Assembly: GCA_023251835.1 (NCBI GenBank)
Contig: JAHEXZ010000016.1
Span: 1 to 64,000, forward strand
DNA length: 64,000 nt
DNA from: Bacteroidota bacterium
Lineage (GTDB): Bacteria; Bacteroidota; Bacteroidia; 2-12-FULL-35-15
Direction of reading: 5' to 3'
The number at the start of each line of letters is the position of its first letter. Positions within the stretch are counted from its first letter, which is position 1. Shown in pieces: positions 38,500 through 48,923 of this stretch. The notes beneath the pieces were generated by a model, which did no database searches, was not told the origin of the DNA, and saw nothing but the letters and a program-made list of their open reading frames with translations. The position numbers and the translations under genes are program-made.

Positions 38500-41400
38500 A
38501 TGCTAAAAAATTTACTTGTTATATCATTCTTATTTATTGGTATTGCTGCATTCGGACAGGAAATATGTAACAACGGTATCGATGATGATGGAGATGGCCT
38601 TGTAGATTGTTTTGATCCTCAATGCAACGGCACCACAGACTGTTCCGATTTTTTTTATGGAAAGCCCGCCACAAGCTGCAGTACTAATCCTACAAACCCT
38701 GTTTTTAGCTTAAATACCACCTGGCAATCGAACATAAATGTTTCTACTCGTTCTACCATGATGGTTGGTGATATGGATGCCGATGGTATCCCAGAGGTTG
38801 TATGCCATCAGGATGGTGTCAATCAGTTATATATATTGGATGGAGTAACAGGGAGTGTAGAAGTTACTATTAACTGCCCTGCTATTGCAGATCATGTAGA
38901 TGCAATTACTATTGGCGATACCGATGATGACGGGCTCGGAGAAATTTATGTTGTTACTAATGATAATAAACTACGATGCTTTGAAAATGACGGAACAGCC
39001 AAAATTGGATTTACTCCACCAACTACAGGTGGCACCAATGAGTCTATTCCCGGTATTGCCGACTTTAACCAGGACGGAATTCCGGAGATTTATAAAGACA
39101 ACAAAATTTATAATTCCTTAACCGGAGTATTAATTGCTTCCGGGACTGGAAGTACAGGCAACAATCCTGGCTCTAACGGCTCTCCTGCCGGTATGCCTGT
39201 TGCTGCAGATGTTTTGCCAGACAGTTATTGTGTCGATTGTAGTGGGCTGGAATTGGTTTGCGGAAATGCGGTATACGCTGTTGATATTCCCGGTGGAACA
39301 ATTACCCCGGTTGCAAACAGTCTGCCAGGTTCATTGCAAGATGGATTTACCTCTGTTGCCGATATAGATGTAGATGGACAGTTAGATGTAGTTGTGGTAT
39401 CTAATGGAACGGTGTATGTATGGGATCCGAGAACGGGTTTACAGATTGGAAATACGTTTAATATTCCCAATACCAATGCCGGAGGACGTGCCAATATTGC
39501 CGACTATGATAACGATGGTTTACCTGAAATAGGTGCCGGAGGAATGAATCGTTATGTTGTGATTGATATTGATACTGCTACCAACTTGTTGTCACAGAAA
39601 TGGATTAAAACCATTGTAGATGGCTCTGAACACACTACCAGCTCTGTATTTGACTTTGATTGTGATGGCAAAGCTCAGGTGGTATATCGTGATGAGAATG
39701 TTTTATATGTATGGGACGGAGAAACAGGTAATGTGCAAGCCTCCCTTCCTTGCGGTTCTGCGACAAGAAGTGAATTTCCAACTATTGTTGATGTTGACGG
39801 AGATGGTCAGGTAAACATTATATGTGCCTGTGCCTCTGGAAATGGAGGATCCGCAGGAAAGGTAATGGCCTTTAACAGCAGTACCAATCAATGGGTGGGA
39901 TCAAGAACCGTGATGAATCAACACTCCTATTTTGTTACAAATATTAATGATGATCTTTCTATACCCATACAACAGCAAAATCACGCATTACTTCCCAAGA
40001 TAAACGGTTTCCTTGCCCAAGCCCCAGTTTACGATGTCAATTGGAACTCTACCTGCATTCCACTTGCTGATGTTACTATTTCTATTGATTCTGTTATATA
40101 CTGCCAGAAACCAGATAGCGTAATAATGGAATTAACGCTCTGCAATATAGGTAGTAAGGTTACAACATCTCCTATTGACATATCTGTTTACAATGGTAAT
40201 CCCATATCTGGGGGAACACTCATTTCTATGATTCCTCTGACAAATCTCATTTATTCAGACAGTTGTTTAAACACAGCTATTACAGTTCCATTTAGCGGTT
40301 CCTCCGCTATATTTTATGTATATGTAAATGATGATGGTTCCAGCCCCGCCAATGCTCCACAAACAACATTTGTTGAATGTGATTCCTCCAACAATAGTGA
40401 TTTTATAAACATTAATGTACCAGTTATATCAATTGTTATTTCTGGCGATACTATCCTGTGTAATGGTGACAGCACCACTCTTACTGCAACAGGAGCAACT
40501 ATTTACAACTGGTCCCCTTCAACAACTCTTAGTGATTCTACCGGGCCAACTGTCACTGCCAAACCATTAGCAACACAAAGCTATACAGTTAGCGGAACAG
40601 ACACAAATACCGGATGTAGTAGCACTGCCACAAAAACAGTTACGATAAACCCAAATCCTGTAGCTATTTTCGGAAATTCAAAAGTTTGTAAAGGATTTGC
40701 TACACAATTTACTGATACATCAGCAAGTAGCACAGGCACTGTCAACGCATGGATGTGGCGTTTTGGTGATGGCGACAGCTTGAGCGGCATCCAACACCCC
40801 ACACACGTATATGGTAACGCTGGAAATTACAATACAATCTTAATCGTTGGTAATAGCCTTGGATGTAAAGATACAACTACAAAATCTATACTGGTATACA
40901 ATAATCCTGTTTCAGGCTTTATACACAATGATGTGTGCTATGGCGACACTACGCATTTTACCGGCACTTCTTCTGTTTTGCCTCCAGACTCTGTAACATC
41001 CTATCAATGGATATTCGATGATGGGAACCCCAATAGTATTTCTCAAAATCCTGACCATTTTTATATCAACCCGGGAACATATAATGTTAAACTTGTTGTT
41101 ACAACCAACAATGGGTGTATTGATAGCTTAATCACTCTTGTAAATGCTTTTGACGCGCCCACCTCTCTGTTTACAGTTAGCAACACCTGCCAATATGATT
41201 CCGCAGAGCTTGTTAATAGCTCCGCAAATCCTTCAATGGCTACAATCACAGGCTGGCAGTGGGATTTTGGAGACCAGACACCATCAGGTACAACCGATTG
41301 GAATCCAAACCATTTATATGCTTCTTCGGGCAATTATATTGTAACGCTGGTTACCTATACTAATTATCCTTCCAATCTCAGTTGTTCAGATACATTGAGT

Positions 41401-42729
41401 AACTCTGTTACAATATTTCCTTCACCAATAGCCGGCTTTAGCTCTAATGAAATTTGTTTGAGCGATACAACAGATTTTATAGATTCTTCATCTGTTTTAA
41501 GCGGAAGTATTACAGCCTGGTCATGGAATTTTGTAGACAATTCGGCTATATCAACTATCCAGCAGCCTACCCACATATATACAAACTTCGGAATATATAC
41601 AACTACTTTAGTTGTTACCTCAGACAATGGATGCATAGACTCCATTTCAAAAAACACCTTAATACATCCTCCACCCAATGCAATGTTCGGCACAGAAGCA
41701 GTATGTAGCGGCAGTAATACAAACTTTATAGATTTATCAACCATTCCCTCCAATATTATGAACGATACAATTCAATCATGGACATGGAATCTGGGAGATA
41801 GCTCAAGTGCTGACGGACAAAATCCTACCCATCTCTACAGTAATTCCGGCCTTTATTCGGTTCAATTGCTTGTTGTTTCTAGTTTTGGTTGTTTGGATTC
41901 TATCACTAAAACAGCTGTAGTGAATCCCAACCCTGCTGTGGTTTTTACAACCAATGATACCAGTGGGTGTTCTCCTTTATGTGTTCCATTTCAAACACTA
42001 TCCTTTGTTAACAATGGGTCTATCGCCAGTTGGAGCTGGAATTTTGGAGATAGCAGTTCTGCTGCAGGTACACAAGATGTTATACACTGCTACGCAAACA
42101 CAAACACATTACCCGTTTCTTTTTCTCCCACTCTCACAGTAACTTCCGACAGTAGCTGCATCGCCACATTGACTAAAAATGGCTATATCACGGTATTTCC
42201 ACAGCCCGATGCACAATTTATAATATCTCCTCAATCTACCACTATTACAGATCCTGCAATTCTAATTACCAATACCTCAACTATAGCTACTTTGTGGAAC
42301 TGGGACTTTGGAGATTCGGCAACAAGTATCATCATCAATCCAGCACTTCATACTTATGCTGATACAGGTGCTTATCTTATCACACTTATTGCTTCTACTC
42401 AATATAATTGTATTGATACGACCTATCAAACTGTAATTATTGAGCCTGATTTTTTATTTTTTATACCAAATTCCTTTACTCCTGATGGTGACGGTGTGAA
42501 TGATACGTTTACAGGAAAAGGACTGTTTATTACAGAATACGAAATGTTCATTTTTGACCGCTGGGGTAACACGGTATACAGAACGGATGATCTTGATAAA
42601 CCCTGGGATGGAAAAGCAAATCACGGCAATGAAATTTCACAACAGGATGTATATGTTTATTCTATTACTGTCAAAGACTTTAAACAAATCAAACATAACT
42701 ATAAAGGAATTGTTAATTTAGTAAGATAG
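38500..42729 (+). CDS. Giant T9SS type-B surface protein: MopE-like Asp-rich motif, FG-GAP/VCBS propeller, PKD repeats, CTD
   Basis: Signal peptide MLKNLLVISFLFIGIAAFGQ; EICNNGIDDDGDGLVDCFDPQC; FG-GAP-like repeats (GDMDADGIPEVV, GDTDDDGLGEIYVV, ADFNQDGIPEIY, ADYDNDGLPEIG); PKDs; CTD FFIPNSFTPDGDGVNDTF. Confidence 0.92.
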   Translation: MLKNLLVISFLFIGIAAFGQEICNNGIDDDGDGLVDCFDPQCNGTTDCSDFFYGKPATSCSTNPTNPVFSLNTTWQSNINVSTRSTMMVGDMDADGIPEVVCHQDGVNQLYILDGVTGSVEVTINCPAIADHVDAITIGDTDDDGLGEIYVVTNDNKLRCFENDGTAKIGFTPPTTGGTNESIPGIADFNQDGIPEIYKDNKIYNSLTGVLIASGTGSTGNNPGSNGSPAGMPVAADVLPDSYCVDCSGLELVCGNAVYAVDIPGGTITPVANSLPGSLQDGFTSVADIDVDGQLDVVVVSNGTVYVWDPRTGLQIGNTFNIPNTNAGGRANIADYDNDGLPEIGAGGMNRYVVIDIDTATNLLSQKWIKTIVDGSEHTTSSVFDFDCDGKAQVVYRDENVLYVWDGETGNVQASLPCGSATRSEFPTIVDVDGDGQVNIICACASGNGGSAGKVMAFNSSTNQWVGSRTVMNQHSYFVTNINDDLSIPIQQQNHALLPKINGFLAQAPVYDVNWNSTCIPLADVTISIDSVIYCQKPDSVIMELTLCNIGSKVTTSPIDISVYNGNPISGGTLISMIPLTNLIYSDSCLNTAITVPFSGSSAIFYVYVNDDGSSPANAPQTTFVECDSSNNSDFININVPVISIVISGDTILCNGDSTTLTATGATIYNWSPSTTLSDSTGPTVTAKPLATQSYTVSGTDTNTGCSSTATKTVTINPNPVAIFGNSKVCKGFATQFTDTSASSTGTVNAWMWRFGDGDSLSGIQHPTHVYGNAGNYNTILIVGNSLGCKDTTTKSILVYNNPVSGFIHNDVCYGDTTHFTGTSSVLPPDSVTSYQWIFDDGNPNSISQNPDHFYINPGTYNVKLVVTTNNGCIDSLITLVNAFDAPTSLFTVSNTCQYDSAELVNSSANPSMATITGWQWDFGDQTPSGTTDWNPNHLYASSGNYIVTLVTYTNYPSNLSCSDTLSNSVTIFPSPIAGFSSNEICLSDTTDFIDSSSVLSGSITAWSWNFVDNSAISTIQQPTHIYTNFGIYTTTLVVTSDNGCIDSISKNTLIHPPPNAMFGTEAVCSGSNTNFIDLSTIPSNIMNDTIQSWTWNLGDSSSADGQNPTHLYSNSGLYSVQLLVVSSFGCLDSITKTAVVNPNPAVVFTTNDTSGCSPLCVPFQTLSFVNNGSIASWSWNFGDSSSAAGTQDVIHCYANTNTLPVSFSPTLTVTSDSSCIATLTKNGYITVFPQPDAQFIISPQSTTITDPAILITNTSTIATLWNWDFGDSATSIIINPALHTYADTGAYLITLIASTQYNCIDTTYQTVIIEPDFLFFIPNSFTPDGDGVNDTFTGKGLFITEYEMFIFDRWGNTVYRTDDLDKPWDGKANHGNEISQQDVYVYSITVKDFKQIKHNYKGIVNLVR

Positions 42730-45700
42730 ATGGCTATAAACAGTATATATTATCTGCGCTTACTTTTAATTATTAAGCTTACTGTTTTTGTTTTGCTTGA
42801 GGTTTCTGGCCAAACAATAAACAAACAGTTGCTTATAAAGCCCTTTCAGAATAATGTTTTTATACAGGAAAAGGGGCAATTTACCCGAACTGCAAAAGAA
42901 ATGGATAAGCATTTTTCTGTACCTGTATTTTATGGTATAGAAAATGCTGAGTTTAATGCCTATTTTACAGCAAATGGTATTATCTTCCAATATCCCGAAA
43001 GAAAAAAAATCCGGAACAAAGAGAGAGAAAGAAAAGAAGAAGAATGGGAAGGGAAAAAAGAAAAAGAAGAAAAAAAAATTGAAACAATATGGCATACTGC
43101 AACTATGCAATGGATAAATTCAAATCCATCGGCAGAGCTGATACCGGAAGAAGAAGCTACAGGTTATTACAACTATGATAATCCCACTAACAATGATAGT
43201 ACCCGCTATGATTTTGTTCCTGCATACAAAAAATTAAAATACGTAAATCTTTATCCAGGTGTTGATATTGAATTTGAGCTTCCTGATGAAGGAGGGATAA
43301 AATATAAACTTACTGTTCAACCCAATGTTATTGTGCCCACCATTTCTTTTCAATGGGATGGATTAGAGGAAATAAGCACAGATGCGAAAGGACGCCTTCA
43401 TCTGAAAAGTAAATTCAATTCTTTTGATTTTAAATCTAAATGGCACCTCATGGATCATGCCCCTACAGCTTTTTCATCACTTACACACACCAATATACCC
43501 GTAAGGTACACTGTAGCAGGAAATATAGTTTCATTTGAATTTTCATCTGGTGCTATTTCTTCTTCGGAAGGTATTGTGATTGACCCTTGGATAACAAATA
43601 CAACTTTCCCCGACATAAACCGTGCTTTTGATATACAGGAAGATTCGCTTGGCAATGTATTTATAATAGGAAATCATACCAATTGGCAGGTACAGAAATA
43701 TAACTCAAATGGTGTTTTACAATGGACTTATGTCACTTATGCTATTCTAATGGGCGACATTGCGGTAGATAACCCTGGTAATGTTTATATAATAGGTGGG
43801 TACTCCGCTGGAAAACGACAAAAATTAGATACTGCGGGTGTTCAACTTTGGTCCTTTGCCGGATTAATGGAAGAGTGGAGATTAGCATTTAACTATTCCA
43901 AAACGGTACTTGCTATTGGTGGTTATTTTATTAACCCCGGAAATAATAACCTTGCAAAACTTGATATAAATAGCGGAGCTATTAGCAATCAAATTATATA
44001 TGGTGAAGAAACCAGAGGGATTGCAACCGATTGCAATGGCGATATCTATTCTATTCATGTAACATTTGGATACCCAGGCGTTGCTGCATCAAACCAGCTT
44101 CGTAAAACGAATGCAGATTTTACACCCGGAGGTTCTATGGTTAATGGGTTTCTTTTATCCGAAGACCAGCCACCTGGTACTGGTTATGGTCTTAATCCCG
44201 CTTATGGATCATATATTTATCAGGTACTCAATGCTCTTGTTGTTAATGGCCCCTCTGTTTTTATCTATGATGGTGCTGCTCTTAAAAAAGTTAATAAAAC
44301 AACTCTGACAATTGATACAAGTATATCTGTTCCTAACGGCACGGTTACAATGTGTGGAGGAGTAGCGGCCGATTTATGTGGAAATATTTATGTAGGTAGC
44401 ACCACAGGAATAGAAAAGTTTAACTCCTCACTTACTCATATTCAATCTATTTCAGCTCCTGCTGCTGTATATGACCTTATCCTTAATAAAGATGGGGATT
44501 TGCTTGCTTGTGGTGAAGGTTTTTTAGGTCGCTTTAACACCAACTGTACTGCTCCTCCAACTCTGATAGCCACCTTAAGCTCAACACCAGCTTCATGTAA
44601 AGGAGGTACAGTGAGTGTTACGGCTTCAGGAGGTACTCCACCACATAGCTATCTTTGGGAGCCGGGCTTACAAACAACAGCCACTGTGGATAGTTTAACC
44701 GCAGGAACGTACACCTGCACAGTAACGGATCCTTTCTGTCATTCATACACTGATACTATTACCATTAGCCAGATTTCTGCTTTAGATCTGCTATTGGGCG
44801 ACTCCTTAGGTTCCCCGGGAACCATTATTAATGAAACTTGTCTGAATAGTTTTGATGGGGCAGCAACCATACATGCTTCCGGAGGAAGAGTGCCTTACCT
44901 GTATTCATGGAATACAAACCCGATACAAAATGGGGAAACGGCAACCGGTCTGGCGGCAGGAGTATATCTGGCCACAGTTATAGATGCAGACTCCTGCTGG
45001 GATACTATCAGTGTTATTATTACAAGAAATCCTGACCCTGTTGCCAATTTTGGAAGTACCAAAGAATGCCAGGGCGCAGCCACAGTCTATAGCGACAGCT
45101 CTTCTACCTCATCGGGAACCATCAGCTCCTGGAATTGGAATTTTGGGGACGGAACGGTAAGTGGCTTTTTACAAAACCCATCACATATCTATGCAAATGC
45201 TGGTATATATTCTACTACTTTGATTATTCAAAATAACTTCGGATGTGCTGACACCATAAGCAAATCCGTGAAGGTATATTTTAATCCTGTAGCTGGTTTT
45301 AACTATGCTGATATCTGTTTCAAAGATTCTGTATATTTCAATAACATCTCTATTGTTGACAGTTCAACTGCTATCGCTTACTATTCATGGAATTTTGGGG
45401 ATGGGGCAGTTTCCAGTTCTTTACAACATCCTGTTCATTATTACTCTACCCCTGGAACATATCCGGTTACATTGCTGGTTAAAACCATTGATAGTTGCTA
45501 CACTAACATTACCTTAAGCGTAAATGTATTTGATCCTCCTCTTACTGCATTTTCAGTTAATGATGTCTGCCTGTATGATTCTGCAGTTTTTACCAACACT
45601 TCCCTCGATCCTTCTATGGGCAGCATTGCCAATTGGCAATGGAATTTTGGTGATAGCACTCCATTAAACACAAGCACATGGAGCCCCAACCATTTATATT

Positions 45701-47145
45701 CTGTTCCCGCAACTTATCAAATTTCATTAATCACACGCTCTTCTAATCTTGCCTGTGCAGATACACTTATTGATTCGGTAACCGTTTTTCCTATACCGGT
45801 TGCCGGTTATTCAGCAGCCGATGTTTGTCAAAATCAGTTGATGCTTTTTAATGATACATCTGAAGTGCCCAGCGGTGCTGTTGTTTCCTGGAGTTGGGAT
45901 TTTGGCGATAATAGTGGATTAAGTACCCTTCAACAGCCCAATCACAGTTATTCCAATCATGGAATATTTCCTGTATCATTAATTGTTACTACAGATTATG
46001 GTTGCAAAGATACTACCAGCAATAATGTATTAATACATCCGTTGCCAACAGCACTTTTTGCTTCCCAAAATGTTTGTTTGGGCAATGCCTCTCTATTTAC
46101 AGATTTATCAACTATACCCGCCAATGCAGCAAATGACAGCATACCCTCATGGTTATGGAATTTTGGTGATAATAGCCCGGTTTCTACTACTCAAAGCCCA
46201 TCTTATACTTATCCAGCAACAGGCTCTTATGTTGTTACGCTTAAAACTACATCTAACTTTGGTTGCGTTGATTCTACCAATAAAACAATTATTATTAATC
46301 CTAACCCACAAGTTAATTTTACAGCAAACAATACTGTAGGTTGTGAACCACTGTGCCTATCTTTCATTGATGGCTCTGTAGTAATTCCTTTAGCTAATGC
46401 TCAATGGCAATGGGACTTAGGTAATGGAAGCATCATTAATAATTCAACAACATTCGACTATTGTTATATTTATGATTCTGTATACGCAGCATCACCTTTT
46501 GCGCCTGATATATACACTATTACACTAACCGTTACCTCCGACAGTGGATGTGTTTCAGTATTAACAAAAAACAATTACATTACTGTATATCCAAAACCTG
46601 ATGCTGTTTTTAATGTTTTACCTGCAACTACAACAATAACCGACCCGGTAATTAATATTACAAATTTGTCTTCCGGAGCTGATTCCTGGCTTTGGAATTT
46701 TGGAGATGGTTCGCCTCCGCTCACCACAGGTATAGATAGTTCTTCTGTTTCTGCTCCCCTGTCACACACTTATACCGATACAGGGAGTTATACAATAATG
46801 TTAATTACATCTACACAGTATGGTTGTATTGATACTGCCTACGAAACTGTAATTATAGAGCCTGATTTCATGTTTTATATACCAAATTCATTTAGCCCAA
46901 ATGACGATGGAATAAATGATACATTTATTGGCCGGGGGTCTTTTATTAAAGAATTTGAAATGTCCATTTTTGACCGCTGGGGTAACATGGTATACAGAAC
47001 GGATGATATTGATAAACCATGGGATGGTAAATCGAACTATGGCAATGAACCATCTCAAACTGATATATACGTGTATTCAATAAAAATTATTGATTTCAAA
47101 ATGAAAAAACATACCTACAAAGGTACTGTAACATTAATGCGATAA
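42730..47145 (+). CDS. Giant T9SS type-B surface protein: DUF7948-like N-terminus, beta-propeller, SprB-like, PKD repeats, CTD
   Basis: FIQEKGQFTRTAKEMDKHFSVPVFYGIENAEFNAYFTANGIIFQYPE; propeller-like repeats; SprB-like; PKDs; CTD FYIPNSFSPNDDGINDTF. ATG directly follows the TAG of the preceding gene. Confidence 0.92.
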   Translation: MAINSIYYLRLLLIIKLTVFVLLEVSGQTINKQLLIKPFQNNVFIQEKGQFTRTAKEMDKHFSVPVFYGIENAEFNAYFTANGIIFQYPERKKIRNKERERKEEEWEGKKEKEEKKIETIWHTATMQWINSNPSAELIPEEEATGYYNYDNPTNNDSTRYDFVPAYKKLKYVNLYPGVDIEFELPDEGGIKYKLTVQPNVIVPTISFQWDGLEEISTDAKGRLHLKSKFNSFDFKSKWHLMDHAPTAFSSLTHTNIPVRYTVAGNIVSFEFSSGAISSSEGIVIDPWITNTTFPDINRAFDIQEDSLGNVFIIGNHTNWQVQKYNSNGVLQWTYVTYAILMGDIAVDNPGNVYIIGGYSAGKRQKLDTAGVQLWSFAGLMEEWRLAFNYSKTVLAIGGYFINPGNNNLAKLDINSGAISNQIIYGEETRGIATDCNGDIYSIHVTFGYPGVAASNQLRKTNADFTPGGSMVNGFLLSEDQPPGTGYGLNPAYGSYIYQVLNALVVNGPSVFIYDGAALKKVNKTTLTIDTSISVPNGTVTMCGGVAADLCGNIYVGSTTGIEKFNSSLTHIQSISAPAAVYDLILNKDGDLLACGEGFLGRFNTNCTAPPTLIATLSSTPASCKGGTVSVTASGGTPPHSYLWEPGLQTTATVDSLTAGTYTCTVTDPFCHSYTDTITISQISALDLLLGDSLGSPGTIINETCLNSFDGAATIHASGGRVPYLYSWNTNPIQNGETATGLAAGVYLATVIDADSCWDTISVIITRNPDPVANFGSTKECQGAATVYSDSSSTSSGTISSWNWNFGDGTVSGFLQNPSHIYANAGIYSTTLIIQNNFGCADTISKSVKVYFNPVAGFNYADICFKDSVYFNNISIVDSSTAIAYYSWNFGDGAVSSSLQHPVHYYSTPGTYPVTLLVKTIDSCYTNITLSVNVFDPPLTAFSVNDVCLYDSAVFTNTSLDPSMGSIANWQWNFGDSTPLNTSTWSPNHLYSVPATYQISLITRSSNLACADTLIDSVTVFPIPVAGYSAADVCQNQLMLFNDTSEVPSGAVVSWSWDFGDNSGLSTLQQPNHSYSNHGIFPVSLIVTTDYGCKDTTSNNVLIHPLPTALFASQNVCLGNASLFTDLSTIPANAANDSIPSWLWNFGDNSPVSTTQSPSYTYPATGSYVVTLKTTSNFGCVDSTNKTIIINPNPQVNFTANNTVGCEPLCLSFIDGSVVIPLANAQWQWDLGNGSIINNSTTFDYCYIYDSVYAASPFAPDIYTITLTVTSDSGCVSVLTKNNYITVYPKPDAVFNVLPATTTITDPVINITNLSSGADSWLWNFGDGSPPLTTGIDSSSVSAPLSHTYTDTGSYTIMLITSTQYGCIDTAYETVIIEPDFMFYIPNSFSPNDDGINDTFIGRGSFIKEFEMSIFDRWGNMVYRTDDIDKPWDGKSNYGNEPSQTDIYVYSIKIIDFKMKKHTYKGTVTLMR

Positions 47146-47186
47146 TGCCCCTCATCACCTCTTATTTATTCTGAAAAAACAGCTAT

Positions 47187-47226
47187 AAATTTCATTGCTT
47201 TTAAATAAAGCAATGAAATTTTTTTA
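47187..47226 (+). terminator. Rho-independent terminator
   Basis: Perfect 15-bp stem AAATTTCATTGCTTT-taaat-AAAGCAATGAAATTT followed by TTTT. Confidence 0.85.
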
Positions 47227-47254
47227 TCTTTACCTTTTCCAAAAGGAATTTCAG

Positions 47255-47506
47255 ATGAAAAACAACATAAAAATAAAAATAGAAGAGGCGCTTGAACAAA
47301 TCCGTCCCTACCTGCTGGCTGACGGAGGTAATGTATCCCTACTTGAAATTACCAATGATAATATTGTAAAACTGGAATTGCTTGGTGCCTGTAAATCATG
47401 CTCTATGAGCGCGATGACATTAAAAGCAGGCATTGAAGAATCTATTAAGCGTGCAGTACCCGAAATCAAAGCTGTTGAGGCAATTAACGTAAGTATAACC
47501 GCTTAA
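47255..47506 (+). CDS. NifU C-terminal-domain Fe-S scaffold protein
   Basis: EEALEQIRPYLLADGGNVSLLEI...VKLELLGACKSCSMSAMTLKAGIEESIKRAVPEIKAV (CxxC). Confidence 0.92.
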   Translation: MKNNIKIKIEEALEQIRPYLLADGGNVSLLEITNDNIVKLELLGACKSCSMSAMTLKAGIEESIKRAVPEIKAVEAINVSITA

Positions 47507-47519
47507 AAATATTTTTTGA

Positions 47520-48875
47520 ATGAGCCGCACAATGTTGATTGTTTTACTCTTTTCCTGTTTCATAATAATTGCAGGATGTACACCAAAGCTTGATATTCCT
47601 GAGCCAGACAGTGGTAATGCTGATTTTTTGAAAACAATAGCCATAGGCGGCAATTATATGGCCGGATACCAAAATGGTGCTTTGTTCCAAAAAGGACAAC
47701 GCCTCTCCATCCCTTCTTTGCTTGCCGGACAATTTAAGTTGGTGGGCGGAGGTCCATTTAATCAGGCATTGATGCCTGACAATAATGGTTTGGGATTAAA
47801 TACGAAACCTTGGGAAAGCTGGTTTGTAACTCCAAGTTATTTAGGGTATAAAACTGATTGTAAAGGCGTTACTTCTTTATCCCCCATAAAAAATATAATT
47901 GCAGAAAGTGACGCAACAACCTATCTGTCAGGACTTTCCGGAAACAGCATTCAAAATCTCGCTGTTCCTTATGCTGCTTTAAGCGATTATTTTAATCCTG
48001 CCTTGGGTATTAGTTTTTCATCACAAAACAGAAATCCATATTACAACCGTATTGCCAGCAACCCGGGTACCTCAACCATTTATTCGGATGCAAAGGCACA
48101 ACAAGCCACATTTTTTTCAGCATGGCTGGGTATGGAAGATATTTACAACTATGCCAGCACAGGGGGAACAGGAGCAGCAATTCCTTCTTCGGCTGTCTTT
48201 AGTAACTACTTAGACACTATACTAAACGCTCTGACGGCAAATGGTGCCAAAGGTGTTATTGCAACTATTCCTGATTTCAGAGTGTTTCCATATTATACAC
48301 TGGTAGCCTGGGATAATGCCGATTTAAGACAAACCCAAGCCGACTCTCTAAACGATATTTATGAACCTTCAGGAATAACGCATATCCATTTCGAAGCAGG
48401 CCGTAATGGTTTTGTAATTACAGATTCCGCCTACTATTTATACGTTCGTCAATTACATAGCGGTGAATATATTACTCTTTCGGTTCCACTCGATTCTATG
48501 AAATGTGAAAAATATGGTCTGGTATTTACTACCATCCATGACCGCTATGTATTGGATAGTTCAGAAGTAGCAAATATTGACCAGGCTATACAATCTTATA
48601 ATTCAGTAATCACTCAAAAAGCCGCACAATACAATTTGGCATTAGCAGATATGTATACCTATTTTAATTCTGTTAAATCGGGTGTGAAATGGAATGGAGC
48701 TGATTTTAATGCAACTTTCGTAAGCGGAGGCTTTTTCAGCCTTGACGGCTATCATCCGAATCAAAAAGGATATGCACTCATTGCTAATGAATTCATTAAA
48801 GCAATTAATACCAGGTACAATGCTGTTATCCCCACAATTAACTGCATTGAATGTGATGGTATAGTATTTCCTTAA
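47520..48875 (+). CDS. SGNH/GDSL-type hydrolase-like lipoprotein
   Basis: Lipobox (FIIIAGCTPK); IAIGGNYMAGYQNGALF block; C-terminal FFSLDGYHPNQKGYALIANEFIKAIN (SGNH block V D-x-x-H). Confidence 0.75.
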   Translation: MSRTMLIVLLFSCFIIIAGCTPKLDIPEPDSGNADFLKTIAIGGNYMAGYQNGALFQKGQRLSIPSLLAGQFKLVGGGPFNQALMPDNNGLGLNTKPWESWFVTPSYLGYKTDCKGVTSLSPIKNIIAESDATTYLSGLSGNSIQNLAVPYAALSDYFNPALGISFSSQNRNPYYNRIASNPGTSTIYSDAKAQQATFFSAWLGMEDIYNYASTGGTGAAIPSSAVFSNYLDTILNALTANGAKGVIATIPDFRVFPYYTLVAWDNADLRQTQADSLNDIYEPSGITHIHFEAGRNGFVITDSAYYLYVRQLHSGEYITLSVPLDSMKCEKYGLVFTTIHDRYVLDSSEVANIDQAIQSYNSVITQKAAQYNLALADMYTYFNSVKSGVKWNGADFNATFVSGGFFSLDGYHPNQKGYALIANEFIKAINTRYNAVIPTINCIECDGIVFP

Positions 48876-48923
48876 TATAATATTCGTTAGATTAGCTAAG
48901 AACTCCTACCCAGATTTGAAGCC

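Noticed and set aside
42766-43110. Minus-strand Phe-rich ORF (114 aa)
   Set aside because: Antisense shadow of the homopurine Lys/Glu insertion in 42730-47145.
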